From SLFH01 sp050486265 (lineage in GTDB: Bacteria; Planctomycetota; Phycisphaerae; Phycisphaerales; UBA1924), in contig JBJHCY010000004.1 of NCBI GenBank assembly GCA_050486265.1, positions 124,001-188,000 on the forward strand: a stretch of 64,000 bases of DNA. Reading direction: 5' to 3'. Position numbers and translations under genes: made by a program. Positions 17,300-25,351 of this stretch are shown in pieces. The stretch's first letter is position 1. Each line of letters starts with the position of its first letter. The notes under the pieces are model-generated. The model did no database searches. It was not told where the DNA came from and was given only the letters and a program-made list of their open reading frames with translations.

Positions 17300-17359
17300 G
17301 GCGTCAGGGTAGTAAACCCGCGGGCGCAGGGACCTAAGGGCGGGCCCGCCGTGCGCACG

Positions 17360-17389
17360 AAAAAGCGGCCGGGCCGGGGCCGGGCCGCT
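17360..17389 (-). terminator. Rho-independent terminator after the AT-hook gene
   Basis: On the minus strand AGCGGCC and GGCCGCT enclose a fully GC inner part, then five Ts. It lies 27 bases after the AT-hook gene's stop and separates it from the phosphohexomutase. Confidence 0.8.
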
Positions 17390-17415
17390 CTCTGTGATTT
17401 GCTGCGCCAAAGGCC

Positions 17416-17982
17416 TCAGGCGGTGGTGTACTGCCCGCGCGCGACCTTCTTGAAGCGGTCGCTCTTGATCAGCGTCTGATTGACGATGGTCTTGAAGTTC
17501 GCGGCGCCGCTCTTGTACCCGCTGGCGAGCACGGCGTCGGTGATCTCGGGGATCCCCATCACCTGGCCCTGGAGCACGCCCGCGATCGCGTCTTCGAGGG
17601 TTACCTCGTTGTGCGGACGCTTGCGCGGGCGGCCCGCTGCGGTCTTGTTCGTGCTGCCTCTGGGGCGCCCCGGGCCGCGCTTGCCCGCCGGGCGACCGGG
17701 GCCCCGACGACCGGCCGGACGACCGGGACCGCGACGCGCCGGGGCGCGTGTCGCGCCGCCTGCCGCGGCGATCACCGCCTCAAGGCCCGCGAGCTCCTGC
17801 TCGGTCTGCGCAAGATCCTCGGCGAGTTGGTCGCGGTACGCACGCAGCTCCGAAAGCCGAGACTCGCGACGACCGATCTCCGCGACGAGGTCCAGCGTCG
17901 GCACCGACGAGAGCGCGGCGGACTTGCGCGGACGGCCGGGGCCGCGACGGGCCGTTCGTTTCTTGCTTCGCTTCTTTGCCAT
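17416..17982 (-). CDS. AT-hook DNA-binding protein with HARE-HTH-like C-terminus
   Basis: 188 residues, very basic. AT-hook cores RGPGRP occur at residues 13-18, 84-89, 93-98 and 102-107, with a shorter GRPRK at 117; the middle hooks form a nine-residue tandem repeat. Residues 34-72 look like a coiled coil. Residues 127-188 resemble the HARE-HTH winged-helix domain (EDAIAGVLQ...IPEITDAVL, ending KVARGQYTTA). The arrangement suggests a chromosome-architecture or regulatory protein binding AT-rich minor grooves. The HARE-HTH call is by eye. A strong terminator follows. Confidence 0.72.
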   Translation of the reverse strand: MAKKRSKKRTARRGPGRPRKSAALSSVPTLDLVAEIGRRESRLSELRAYRDQLAEDLAQTEQELAGLEAVIAAAGGATRAPARRGPGRPAGRRGPGRPAGKRGPGRPRGSTNKTAAGRPRKRPHNEVTLEDAIAGVLQGQVMGIPEITDAVLASGYKSGAANFKTIVNQTLIKSDRFKKVARGQYTTA

Positions 17983-18229
17983 GACCTGTTGTCCTTCTTG
18001 CTTGGTTGTCAGCGTGGCGATCGGCCGCGCGTCTGGACACGGATAGAGCGGGTGTACAACCCCGCCGGTTAATGTGAATCGTTTCGGCGTGCATCCGCCA
18101 TTGCGCTGATATTAGTCGCAACCACACTCCGGGACCAGTCTAATCAATCGACAGATCCGGCGGCGATATGTGTTGTCGTTTTCAAAACTCAATCGATCGC
18201 GAGGCACCGAACAGAGGTCGGCTTCTTTC

Positions 18230-19789
18230 TCAGACGCCCGCCCGACGAAGCAGCGGGAAAAGAATCACATCGCGGATCGTCCGCTGCCCCGTCAGCAGCA
18301 TCGCCAGGCGGTCGACTCCAAGCCCCATACCCCCCGCCGGCGGCATCCCCACCCGCAACGCACGCACGAAATCCTCATCAAATGTGCGGAAAGTCGCCTC
18401 ATCGTCGGCGATCCCCACAAGCTGCGACCGGAAACGCTCCGCCTGCACATCCGGGTCGTTCAGCTCCGTGTAGTTCGGCGCGATCTCCATCCCACCGATG
18501 AACAGATCCGAACGATCCGAAAGCACGGGGTTGTCCGTATTCGCGCGTGTCAGGGGGCTGATCGCCGCCGGATAGTGGGTGACAAAGGTCGGCTCTGAGG
18601 GATCGATCGACGGCTCGGCGAACGCCTCAAAAAGTTCATTCACGACGAACGCGTCATCGATTTCTTCCCCCTTGTCGTTGCTTGTTCGGATGTTGCGGCG
18701 CTTCGCCTCGTCCCTCGCCCGGCCCGTGTCGGCCATGTCGAACCCCAAAGCGCGTTCGAACAATTCTCCGTACGCGACTCTCCGGAAAGCCTTCTCGTAG
18801 TCGATCGTCAGATCACCGAACGACAGCGCCGCCCCGCTCCCCTGAAGCTCGCCAACACGCCGCGCACAAACACGAACGAGCGATTCGGTCAGCTCCATCA
18901 CCGTCTCGACATCTCCGAACGCACAGTACGCCTCAAGCATCGTGAACTCGGGGTTGTGCTGCTTGTCCAAGCCCTCGTTCCTGAAGTTTCTGTTGATCTC
19001 AAAGACCTTCGAAAGTCCCCCCACCAACAGACGCTTGAGATACAGCTCGGGCGCGATCCGCAGGTACAGATCCATGTCCAGCGCGTTCATGTGCGTCACA
19101 AACGGTCGCGCAGCAGCCCCGCCCGCCTGCGCCTGCAGCATCGGCGTCTCCACCTCGGTGTACCCCCGACGCGCCATCTCCCCGCGCAGCGAGCCGATGA
19201 TCTCGCTCCGAAGCTTGAACACGCGCACCGTCTCGGGGTTCGACCACATGTCGATGTAACGCTGCCGGTACCGAAGCTCGACATCCTGCAGACCCGCGTG
19301 CTTCTCCGGCGGCGGCACCAGGCACTTCGACCCCGCCCACAGCGACTCGCACCAGACCGTCACCTCCCCCGTCCGCGTCTTCATCAGACGCCCCTCGCCC
19401 ACCACGATGTCCCCGAGGTCGGTCAGCTTCGCCAGCGCAAAGCCCGTCTCGTCGCAGTCCCGCTTGCTCACCGCGATCTGAAGATCCCCCGTCTCGTCGC
19501 GCAGGTTCATCCAGACCAGCTTCCCGTTGTCGCGCAGCAGCATCACACGCCCGGCCACCTTCACCACCGGCCGCCGGTCGACAAACCCCTCGTTCTTGGC
19601 GTTCTTCTGGTGGTCCTCGTCCGCCGACGCGTTGTACCGCCCCCGAGCCTCCTCCAGCGGGACGAGACCGTCCACGCGGTCGCCGTAGGGCCGGAGCCCC
19701 AGTTTGACCGCCTCGTCGCGGTTGGTGCGACGCTGCAGCTCAAGTTCGTGGACGGTCTGTGACGCTTCGGAGGGTGGTTGTTCGCTCAC
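18230..19789 (-). CDS. lysS: Lysyl-tRNA synthetase, class II
   Basis: Charges tRNA-Lys. 519 residues: an N-terminal OB-fold anticodon-binding domain (VAGRVMLLRDNGKLVWMNL), then the class II core with motif 2 FEINRNFRNEGLDKQHNPEF and motif 3 GGMGLGVDRLAMLLTG. It starts with GTG at 19789, which overlaps the stop of the Rrf2 regulator by 4 bases (GTGA), so its translation is probably coupled to that regulator. This link between a redox-family regulator and LysRS is unusual. Confidence 0.95.
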   Translation of the reverse strand: MSEQPPSEASQTVHELELQRRTNRDEAVKLGLRPYGDRVDGLVPLEEARGRYNASADEDHQKNAKNEGFVDRRPVVKVAGRVMLLRDNGKLVWMNLRDETGDLQIAVSKRDCDETGFALAKLTDLGDIVVGEGRLMKTRTGEVTVWCESLWAGSKCLVPPPEKHAGLQDVELRYRQRYIDMWSNPETVRVFKLRSEIIGSLRGEMARRGYTEVETPMLQAQAGGAAARPFVTHMNALDMDLYLRIAPELYLKRLLVGGLSKVFEINRNFRNEGLDKQHNPEFTMLEAYCAFGDVETVMELTESLVRVCARRVGELQGSGAALSFGDLTIDYEKAFRRVAYGELFERALGFDMADTGRARDEAKRRNIRTSNDKGEEIDDAFVVNELFEAFAEPSIDPSEPTFVTHYPAAISPLTRANTDNPVLSDRSDLFIGGMEIAPNYTELNDPDVQAERFRSQLVGIADDEATFRTFDEDFVRALRVGMPPAGGMGLGVDRLAMLLTGQRTIRDVILFPLLRRAGV

Positions 19790-20262
19790 GCGCCGATATT
19801 AGCCGCGCTGCCCCACCCGTCCGGGCGGCCGTTGTTCGCGGACGCCTGATGGTTGCCGGTCGGGCCCGGACTCGAAGACACCAGGTCCGCCAGCGTCGCA
19901 CGGCTGCACACATCCACCACACGCTTCGCCGCATCGTCCAGGCGGCTGTACAACGCGCTAAGGCTCTGCGAATCCACGCCGTCGGTCTTCGGCGGCGTGT
20001 CGAACCGCCGGATCGGGCTCACCGCGTTGATCACATCCGAAAAACGGATCTCCGCAGGTGAACGCGACAACCGGTACCCGCCGCCCACACCCCGTCGCCC
20101 CGTGATCAGGTCCGCGGCAGAGAGCTGCTGCAGCACCTTCGCCAGATAGTTCGGCGGCACATCGGTCTTCTTCGCCAGCTCCGGTGTCGGTGTCAACGCG
20201 TCGGGGCTCTGGGCGAGGCAGGCCATGGCTCGGAGCGCGTACTCGGTTGTCTGTGACAACAT
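19786..20262 (-). CDS. Rrf2-family transcriptional regulator lacking a cysteine cluster
   Basis: 158 residues from the ATG at 20262, preceded by AAAGGA. The N-terminus MLSQTTEYALRAM, the recognition helix (NYLAKVLQQLSAADLI) and the wing GRRGVGGGYRLSR are typical of Rrf2 proteins. IscR and NsrR bind an Fe-S cluster through three cysteines after the wing. Here that region has a single Cys (VVDVCSRATL), so cluster binding is unlikely. The low-complexity tail (about 25 residues) is extra. The stop overlaps the lysS GTG. Confidence 0.85.
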   Translation of the reverse strand: MLSQTTEYALRAMACLAQSPDALTPTPELAKKTDVPPNYLAKVLQQLSAADLITGRRGVGGGYRLSRSPAEIRFSDVINAVSPIRRFDTPPKTDGVDSQSLSALYSRLDDAAKRVVDVCSRATLADLVSSSPGPTGNHQASANNGRPDGWGSAANIGA

Positions 20263-20467
20263 CTGTTGAGATCCTTTGCTGTCAGGCCGGACGGGATAGA
20301 TGCACCCCTGCATCAGAGTGAATCCGACCTACTCCCCCGGTATTCACCCCACCGGATTCGCAGAAGAAAAGCAGACCGATTCACGCCAAGGGCGTGTCGA
20401 TATGCGGCTTTCGCCGATTCTTTCAGAACTTTGCGCAAGCTTAGGGTGAAAACCAAACAAAAAGAGA

Positions 20468-21532
20468 TCAAGATCCGATCGTCGCGTCCAGCCCCGCCCG
20501 CTCGCGGGCCCCCGCGCCGTCCTCGGGCACCGACGCGAGAAGATCCTCGATCACAGCATCGGTCGTGACCCCGTCCGCCTCGGCGTTGAAGTTCAGCAGG
20601 ATCCGGTGGCGGAGCACCGGTTTGGCGACCGCCCGGACATGGTCGAGCGTCACATGGTCCCGCCCGTCGATCGCCGCGCGCGCCTTGGCCGCAAGCACCA
20701 GAAACTCGCTCGCCCGGGGTCCGGCGCCCCATCCGATGTACGCCCCCGCCTTTTCCGGGCGGGACAGGCCCGCGTCGGTCGGCTCGTTCACCCGCGTCAT
20801 CCGCACCAGCCGCAGCGCGTACCGAACCACATGGTCCGCCGCCGGCACCTTCCGCACTACCTTCTGCACCGACGCGATCTCCGCAGGGCCCAGCACCGCG
20901 TTCACGCTCGAAAGCTCCCGCTCCACCGACCGGCGCACGATCTCAAGCTCCTCCTCGGCGCCCGGGTAGGCGATCTGGATCTGGAACATAAACCGGTCCA
21001 GCTGCGCCTCGGGCAGCGGATAGGTCCCCTCCTGCTCGATCGGGTTCTGCGTCGCCAGCACGAAGAACGGCGAGGGCAGGTCGTGACGAACCCCGCCCAC
21101 CGTCACATGACGCTCCTGCATCGCCTCGAGCAGGGCCGCCTGCGTTTTCGGCGGCGTGCGGTTGATCTCGTCGGCCAGGATCACATTCGCGAAAATCGGC
21201 CCACGCACAAACACCAGCCGCCGTTCCCCCGTCGACTTGTCCTCCTGGATGACCTCCGTCCCCGTGATGTCGCTGGGCATCAGGTCCGGCGTGAACTGCA
21301 CGCGGCTGAACTCAAGGCTCAGCGTCCGAGCGATCGTCGAGATCAGCAGCGTCTTGGCCAAACCCGGCACGCCGACCACCAACGCGTGCCCGCGGCAAAG
21401 GATCGCCATCAGCATCTGATCGACGACCTCGTCCTGACCGACGATGACCTTGTGGATCTCGCCCTTCAGGCGGTCGTACACCCCGCGAACATCGGGCGCT
21501 GCGTCGGACGCGTGGGTCGTCTGTTCACTCAT
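20468..21532 (-). CDS. MoxR-family AAA+ ATPase
   Basis: 354 residues from the ATG at 21532. MoxR ATPases act as chaperones for metal insertion or complex assembly. Walker A GVPGLAKT, Walker B ILADEINR, sensor ATQNPIEQEGTYPLPEAQLD and a C-terminal lid are all present. The DUF58 and von Willebrand-factor partners that usually follow moxR are missing: downstream is rrf2 on the same strand and upstream an unrelated PDZ gene behind a strong terminator. The partners may be encoded elsewhere. Confidence 0.9.
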   Translation of the reverse strand: MSEQTTHASDAAPDVRGVYDRLKGEIHKVIVGQDEVVDQMLMAILCRGHALVVGVPGLAKTLLISTIARTLSLEFSRVQFTPDLMPSDITGTEVIQEDKSTGERRLVFVRGPIFANVILADEINRTPPKTQAALLEAMQERHVTVGGVRHDLPSPFFVLATQNPIEQEGTYPLPEAQLDRFMFQIQIAYPGAEEELEIVRRSVERELSSVNAVLGPAEIASVQKVVRKVPAADHVVRYALRLVRMTRVNEPTDAGLSRPEKAGAYIGWGAGPRASEFLVLAAKARAAIDGRDHVTLDHVRAVAKPVLRHRILLNFNAEADGVTTDAVIEDLLASVPEDGAGARERAGLDATIGS

Positions 21533-21700
21533 GGCGGCTCCGTCCGTGTCGTGCCGGGATCGACCCCGGCGGTCCTGCGCCATGGTAAGGCCGACGCCGC
21601 AGCAACGACACGACCCGACCATCGCGTTCACGCCCCGCACGCTCACCATCGGCCATTGGGGCGTGCCGGAGCACACAGGACGCACAGACAGACCGGAATG

Positions 21701-21748
21701 AAAAAAGGAGCCGGCCGGGCATGGGGGTTCAGAGATGGCCCGGCCGGC
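21701..21748 (-). terminator. Strong rho-independent terminator after the PDZ gene
   Basis: On the minus strand an 11-bp perfect stem, GCCGGCCGGGC with GCCCGGCCGGC, a 17-base loop, then TCC and six Ts. It ends the sigma/anti-sigma/PDZ transcript. The rest of the 321-base gap (21533-21853) shows nothing else I can name, apart from the presumed moxR promoter. Confidence 0.85.
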
Positions 21749-21853
21749 CCTCGGAGTGCGGCGCTGTAGAAGCGCCGCGGGTGGGGGGTCGTTGGTGCGC
21801 CCCTCGTGGACCTATGTCTACGGATTTCCCGCCCCCGAGTTGCCTGAAAACCG

Positions 21854-23140
21854 TTACCGATCGGACAACTTTTCAAGAAGGCGGTCCAGCTTCCCCTCCA
21901 GCCGTTCTACAGAAGCCTCCAGACGCTCCAGCCGCTCGGTCATCGGCACCAACGCCTCGGCCGGCGCCGTCCGGAACGGGGCGTGCATCACGAGCGGTCC
22001 GCGGTCGGGCTCAGCGCCACCCTCCCGTCGTGGCAGAGACTGTTGAAGCTCGCGGAGGGCCCGTTGCTGTCGCTCGTTCGTTTCACGGAGACTTCGGATC
22101 CGCTCTTCGAGGTGCTGACGCCGTTCCGCTGTCGCGCCGCCCGGCAACACCATGCGTCGCTCCTGACCCGTCCGCGGATCGACATAGCGCAGCTCCGAAC
22201 GCCCATAGGCGTCCCTCGACACATCGAACCGCACCGACGACAGCCGTTCGGCCAGCTCTTCGACCGACCCGATCGCCTCCTCCACATCACGCCTGAGGTC
22301 GGCTTGGGCGGTCCGTTCAAGGGCCCGTTGGAGCGTCTTCTTCAAAGCAGCCAGCGACGCCTCGGTGTCGACACGCAGCGACAGGTCGACCGCCGGTCCG
22401 CGCGCTGCGGCGCGCGGCTCGGGCGTGACGCTCAGTTCAAGCCGCTGCCCACGCCGGATGATTCCGAAGGCGATCGGCCCTTCGCCGTCCCACGCACCGA
22501 TCCGCGCCCGGAAGTGTTCGACGCCCTCGACAGGCTCGCCGTCGATCGACAAGACGATGTCGTTGGCCGCCAGCCCGGCCCTTTGTGCCGGCGTGCCCGG
22601 CAGCACACGCTCGATCAGCACCGCCGAGCCGGGCTCAAGCCTCAGGTGCTCGAGCAACACCGGATCCGCGTCCGACAGCACCACGCCCAGCGAAGGCCTC
22701 TCGCCCAACCGATCCACACGAAAATCGATGTCGGCCGAAGAAAACCGCATCAGCCGCTCAGCAAGCTCGTTGAAATCAACATCGCCGTCGGGGCCGAATG
22801 TCAACTCGATCGTCGGACCGTGAAAGTTGCTCCCGCGCAGCAGAACAACCCGCTTGTCGCCATCGCCTTCACCCTGCACGGTCGCCTGCGCCCTCACGCT
22901 CCCACCTACACCAGCAGCCCCCGTGCGGGTCTCACGCTTTTCCCGCTCGGCAGCGCCTTCACCGGAACCGCCCGCGACACCCCCACCGCCGCCGCCGCCG
23001 GACTGCGCCAGCGCACCGGCGCAGACCAACCCAGACGACGCCAGCACCGCCAGCGCACCGGCGCCCCTGCGAGAACAGGCTCCGCGAGCAAACCCCGCCG
23101 AACCCTGCACCGCAATCCGCTTCATCATCGCGAGTTTCAT
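21854..23140 (-). CDS. Exported PDZ-domain protein with coiled-coil tail
   Basis: About 428 residues. An N-terminal signal sequence (hydrophobic run ending VCAGALAQS) is followed by a glycine-rich linker, a PDZ domain near 180-260 (PGTPAQRAGLAANDIVLSID) and a long charged helical tail ending in a heptad-like coiled coil (ERLERLEASVERLEGKLDRL). Of two ATGs, the second (23140) has better spacing from AAAGGAG than the first (23146). It follows the sigma and anti-sigma genes on the same strand and is followed by a terminator, so it is probably controlled by that sigma factor. Confidence 0.75.
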   Translation of the reverse strand: MKLAMMKRIAVQGSAGFARGACSRRGAGALAVLASSGLVCAGALAQSGGGGGGGVAGGSGEGAAEREKRETRTGAAGVGGSVRAQATVQGEGDGDKRVVLLRGSNFHGPTIELTFGPDGDVDFNELAERLMRFSSADIDFRVDRLGERPSLGVVLSDADPVLLEHLRLEPGSAVLIERVLPGTPAQRAGLAANDIVLSIDGEPVEGVEHFRARIGAWDGEGPIAFGIIRRGQRLELSVTPEPRAAARGPAVDLSLRVDTEASLAALKKTLQRALERTAQADLRRDVEEAIGSVEELAERLSSVRFDVSRDAYGRSELRYVDPRTGQERRMVLPGGATAERRQHLEERIRSLRETNERQQRALRELQQSLPRREGGAEPDRGPLVMHAPFRTAPAEALVPMTERLERLEASVERLEGKLDRLLEKLSDR

Positions 23141-23274
23141 GGTCATGGCTCCTTTCAATCCGCCCCGTCTTCCGCGGCGGTTTCCCAATCCGCCCGCAAA
23201 GCGGCACGCGCCGCACCCGCGGGCCCACCCGCATAGACGCTCCCCGCGCGCCATCCCGTCACAAAACCAACGAG

Positions 23275-24009
23275 TCACATCGCAACCGACCGCCTCGGAC
23301 GCACATCGAGGCGAACAGGCACCAGCACGCCCCCGTCGTCGGGCGCGAGCTCGTACACATCCTCCACAACCGCCCGTTCGATGATCTGCCGCATATACCG
23401 CACCTCGACAAGCCCCCCCGCCTCGGGCCTCGCATCCAAAAGCACCAGCCGCGGCTCGGGGTCCAACACGCGCCCCGTCTCCACTCCGCGCTGCATATAC
23501 ATGCGCAGCGTCTCATCGATCGAGAGCAACCCCGCCTGCTGACTCGTCTGGACATGCGCGCTCCCGCCGGCCTCACCGCCCGCCCCGGGCCCGGTCTCAC
23601 CCAGCGGCAAGAAAACCCCCAATAGCACCGCCGCGGCGACCGCCCATCCCCCCCACGCGCCAAAAAGCCCGATCCGCCGGCGCATCCCCACCTTCGCCTC
23701 ATCGCTCGCGCCGTCAAACGCACGACGCCCGGGCGGACTCGCTGCATCTCCCGATCCCCCGCGAGCAACCTGGACACCGACCGCCGCAACCCCCGCGAGC
23801 TCGCCCACCAACGCGTCTGCGAGCAGCCCGTGCGTCCGCTCCGCCTCCGCGAGCGCATCGAGCAGCTCCGGCGACTCAGCGGCCAGAGCCCGGAACTCGG
23901 CCCGCTCGGCTTCCGTCGCCTCGCCATCGACGATCCGCGAGATCAGCACCTCCGCCCTCGGGAACTCCGCCATCGCATCTGCAAACTGTTCGGCGTCTCG
24001 ATTCGTCAT
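23275..24009 (-). CDS. Anti-sigma factor-like single-span membrane protein
   Basis: 244 residues from the ATG at 24009, preceded by GGAGGTG. The N-terminal 100 residues are helical and acidic and would face the cytoplasm, with blocks ISRIVDGEATEAERAEF and SPELLDALAEAE seen in planctomycete anti-sigma proteins. A single span lies at about 150-170 (AVAAAVLLGVFLPLG). The C-terminal part is extracytoplasmic. There is no zinc-binding HxxxCxxC motif. The ATG overlaps the sigma-factor stop by 4 bases. Confidence 0.72.
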   Translation of the reverse strand: MTNRDAEQFADAMAEFPRAEVLISRIVDGEATEAERAEFRALAAESPELLDALAEAERTHGLLADALVGELAGVAAVGVQVARGGSGDAASPPGRRAFDGASDEAKVGMRRRIGLFGAWGGWAVAAAVLLGVFLPLGETGPGAGGEAGGSAHVQTSQQAGLLSIDETLRMYMQRGVETGRVLDPEPRLVLLDARPEAGGLVEVRYMRQIIERAVVEDVYELAPDDGGVLVPVRLDVRPRRSVAM

Positions 24010-24620
24010 GGACGCACCTCCTGCCTTCCGGCCCGCTCTTCGGCGAGCCGCCTGAGCATCCGCCGCGCACGCACGATCCGCGTCTCGACGGTTGTTTCTG
24101 CAAGCTCCATCGCGTGGCCGATCGCCCGGTAGCTCAACCCCTGCACACAACGCAAGAGCAGCGGCTCGCGGTACCGCTCGGGCAGCTCACGCGCCAGACG
24201 CAGCAGCCGCCCTCCTTCCTCAACAGCCGCCAGATCCGCGGCAACCCCGGCCTCCCGCAGATCCGCGAGCCCCTCGACCGCACCGCCCCCTATCGCCCGC
24301 CCGTTCGTCCCGGCGTTCAACCGCCTCGCCGCCCGCCCCGCGTCCCGCGCCGCGTTCACCGCCACGCGCCGGATCCACGGGTCGAACAAATCCGGATCGC
24401 GCAACGACCCCACGCCCCGCACAAACCGGGACGCCACATCCTGCACCACATCCTCCGCCTCCACCCCCCGCGGCAAGTGCGCCAGCACCACCGCACCCAC
24501 GAGACCTCGCCGAGAAACCCACAACGCGCGCAAGGCCTCCCCGTCCCCGCCGGCCGCGGCAACAACAAGAGACCGAACCTCATCGCCCGGGCGATCCAGC
24601 ACAACGCTCCCAACCCCCAC
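24006..24620 (-). CDS. ECF-type RNA polymerase sigma factor
   Basis: 204 residues from a GTG at 24620 behind GGGGGAGG. Region 2 (VEAEDVVQDVASRFV, RDPDLFDPWIRRVAVNAARD) and region 4 (LPERYREPLLLRCVQGLSYRAIGHAMELAETTVETRIVRAR, given here in outline only) are clear. It overlaps the anti-sigma gene, giving a sigma/anti-sigma/PDZ order. The target promoter is unknown; self-regulation is likely but unseen. The downstream PDZ protein may be part of the signal pathway. Confidence 0.9.
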   Translation of the reverse strand: MGVGSVVLDRPGDEVRSLVVAAAGGDGEALRALWVSRRGLVGAVVLAHLPRGVEAEDVVQDVASRFVRGVGSLRDPDLFDPWIRRVAVNAARDAGRAARRLNAGTNGRAIGGGAVEGLADLREAGVAADLAAVEEGGRLLRLARELPERYREPLLLRCVQGLSYRAIGHAMELAETTVETRIVRARRMLRRLAEERAGRQEVRP

Positions 24621-24680
24621 AACCTCCCCCTTCTACGCGCTCCTCCGGCTCACCTGCTCACCTTTCGACTCTCTCCTGTT

Positions 24681-24703
24681 CTCGCCCGGCAACGCCGGGC
24701 GCG
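24681..24703 (+). repeat. Dispersed palindrome, CTCGCCCGGC module
   Basis: CGCCCGGC-AAC-GCCGGGCG between the sigma factor and a small membrane gene, flanked on both sides by CTCACCTGCTC runs. The rest of the 24621-24887 gap holds only C-rich repeat debris. Confidence 0.72.
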
Positions 24704-24887
24704 GCTCACCTGCTCGCCTCTCAACTCTCGCCTGCTCTATCCATGACGCCGCCCACCAGCAGCGTCCGGCACATTCCGAAAGAAATTCTCTCGATTCCCC
24801 ACCAACCCCGCAGAGTCCGCCCCCGCCCCCGCCCCCGCCCGCTCCGCACCCCTCGCCCGAACCCCGCCCCGCCCTCTACGATCAGCC

Positions 24888-25151
24888 ATGCCCCACGCCT
24901 GGACGAACGCCCCGCGCTACACGCAGACCACGATGATCGTGCAGCGCCCGCCCCTGATCGTCCGCATCATGCTGATGATCGCGATCGCGATCGGCTTCAT
25001 CCTCGCGCTGGTGGTCATCCTCCCCCTCGCGGCACTCCTGCTGATCCTCGCCGCCATCGGCCAGGTCATCGCCCGCTTCCAAGGCCGCAAAGGCCCGGGC
25101 GCCCCCAAAGCCCAACGCGAGAATGTCCGCGTCATCGACCGCGGCGCCTGA
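24888..25151 (+). CDS. Small single-span membrane protein
   Basis: 87 residues with one long hydrophobic stretch (about 24-60, possibly two short spans) and a basic C-terminus (ARFQGRKGPGAPKAQREN). It starts at an ATG with no clear Shine-Dalgarno sequence. No family was recognised. It is isolated on the plus strand between minus-strand genes, and its coding reality rests on length and the clean hydrophobic pattern. Confidence 0.5.
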   Translation: MPHAWTNAPRYTQTTMIVQRPPLIVRIMLMIAIAIGFILALVVILPLAALLLILAAIGQVIARFQGRKGPGAPKAQRENVRVIDRGA

Positions 25152-25183
25152 ACCTGCATCCCCATCAGCGATCACCACACCTT

Positions 25184-25218
25184 GACGCCGATCCCTGAGC
25201 AAAGCGAAGGGTCGGGTC
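25184..25218 (+). repeat. Dispersed repeat, GACGCCGATCCCTGAGC module
   Basis: Copy of the 15768 and 32663 units, directly followed by the CACTGGCGG palindrome at 25256. The two modules form a compound insertion. Confidence 0.65.
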
Positions 25219-25255
25219 TCCCCCCGAACCAACTCGCGGAGCCGCGCCCCGGCAT

Positions 25256-25290
25256 CCTGTGGCACTGGCGGCTCGCCGGCCAGTGCTCCC
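25256..25290 (+). repeat. Dispersed palindrome, CACTGGCGG module
   Basis: CCTGTGG flank, then CACTGGCGG and a complementary arm GGCCAGTG, then CTCCC. Same orientation as the 5.1 kb copy. Confidence 0.78.
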
Positions 25291-25330
25291 CCTTCTACCC
25301 CCTCCTGCTCGCCTCTCGACCCTCGCCTTT

Positions 25331-25350
25331 CTCGCCCGCGCAGCGGGCGT
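25331..25350 (+). repeat. Dispersed palindrome, CTCGCCCG module
   Basis: CGCCCGC-GCA-GCGGGCG hairpin ending 2 bases before the stop codon of the minus-strand lipoprotein gene. It could also act as that gene's transcript end. Confidence 0.62.
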
Positions 25351-25351
25351 C

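Noticed and set aside
18956..19762. Plus-strand open frame over lysS
   Set aside because: Antisense to the class II synthetase motifs; no start signal or domain.
25184..25350. Peptides such as HWRLARQC and RGTGVSPVA as a conserved domain
   Set aside because: They are translations of the dispersed palindromes and appear wherever the repeats do.
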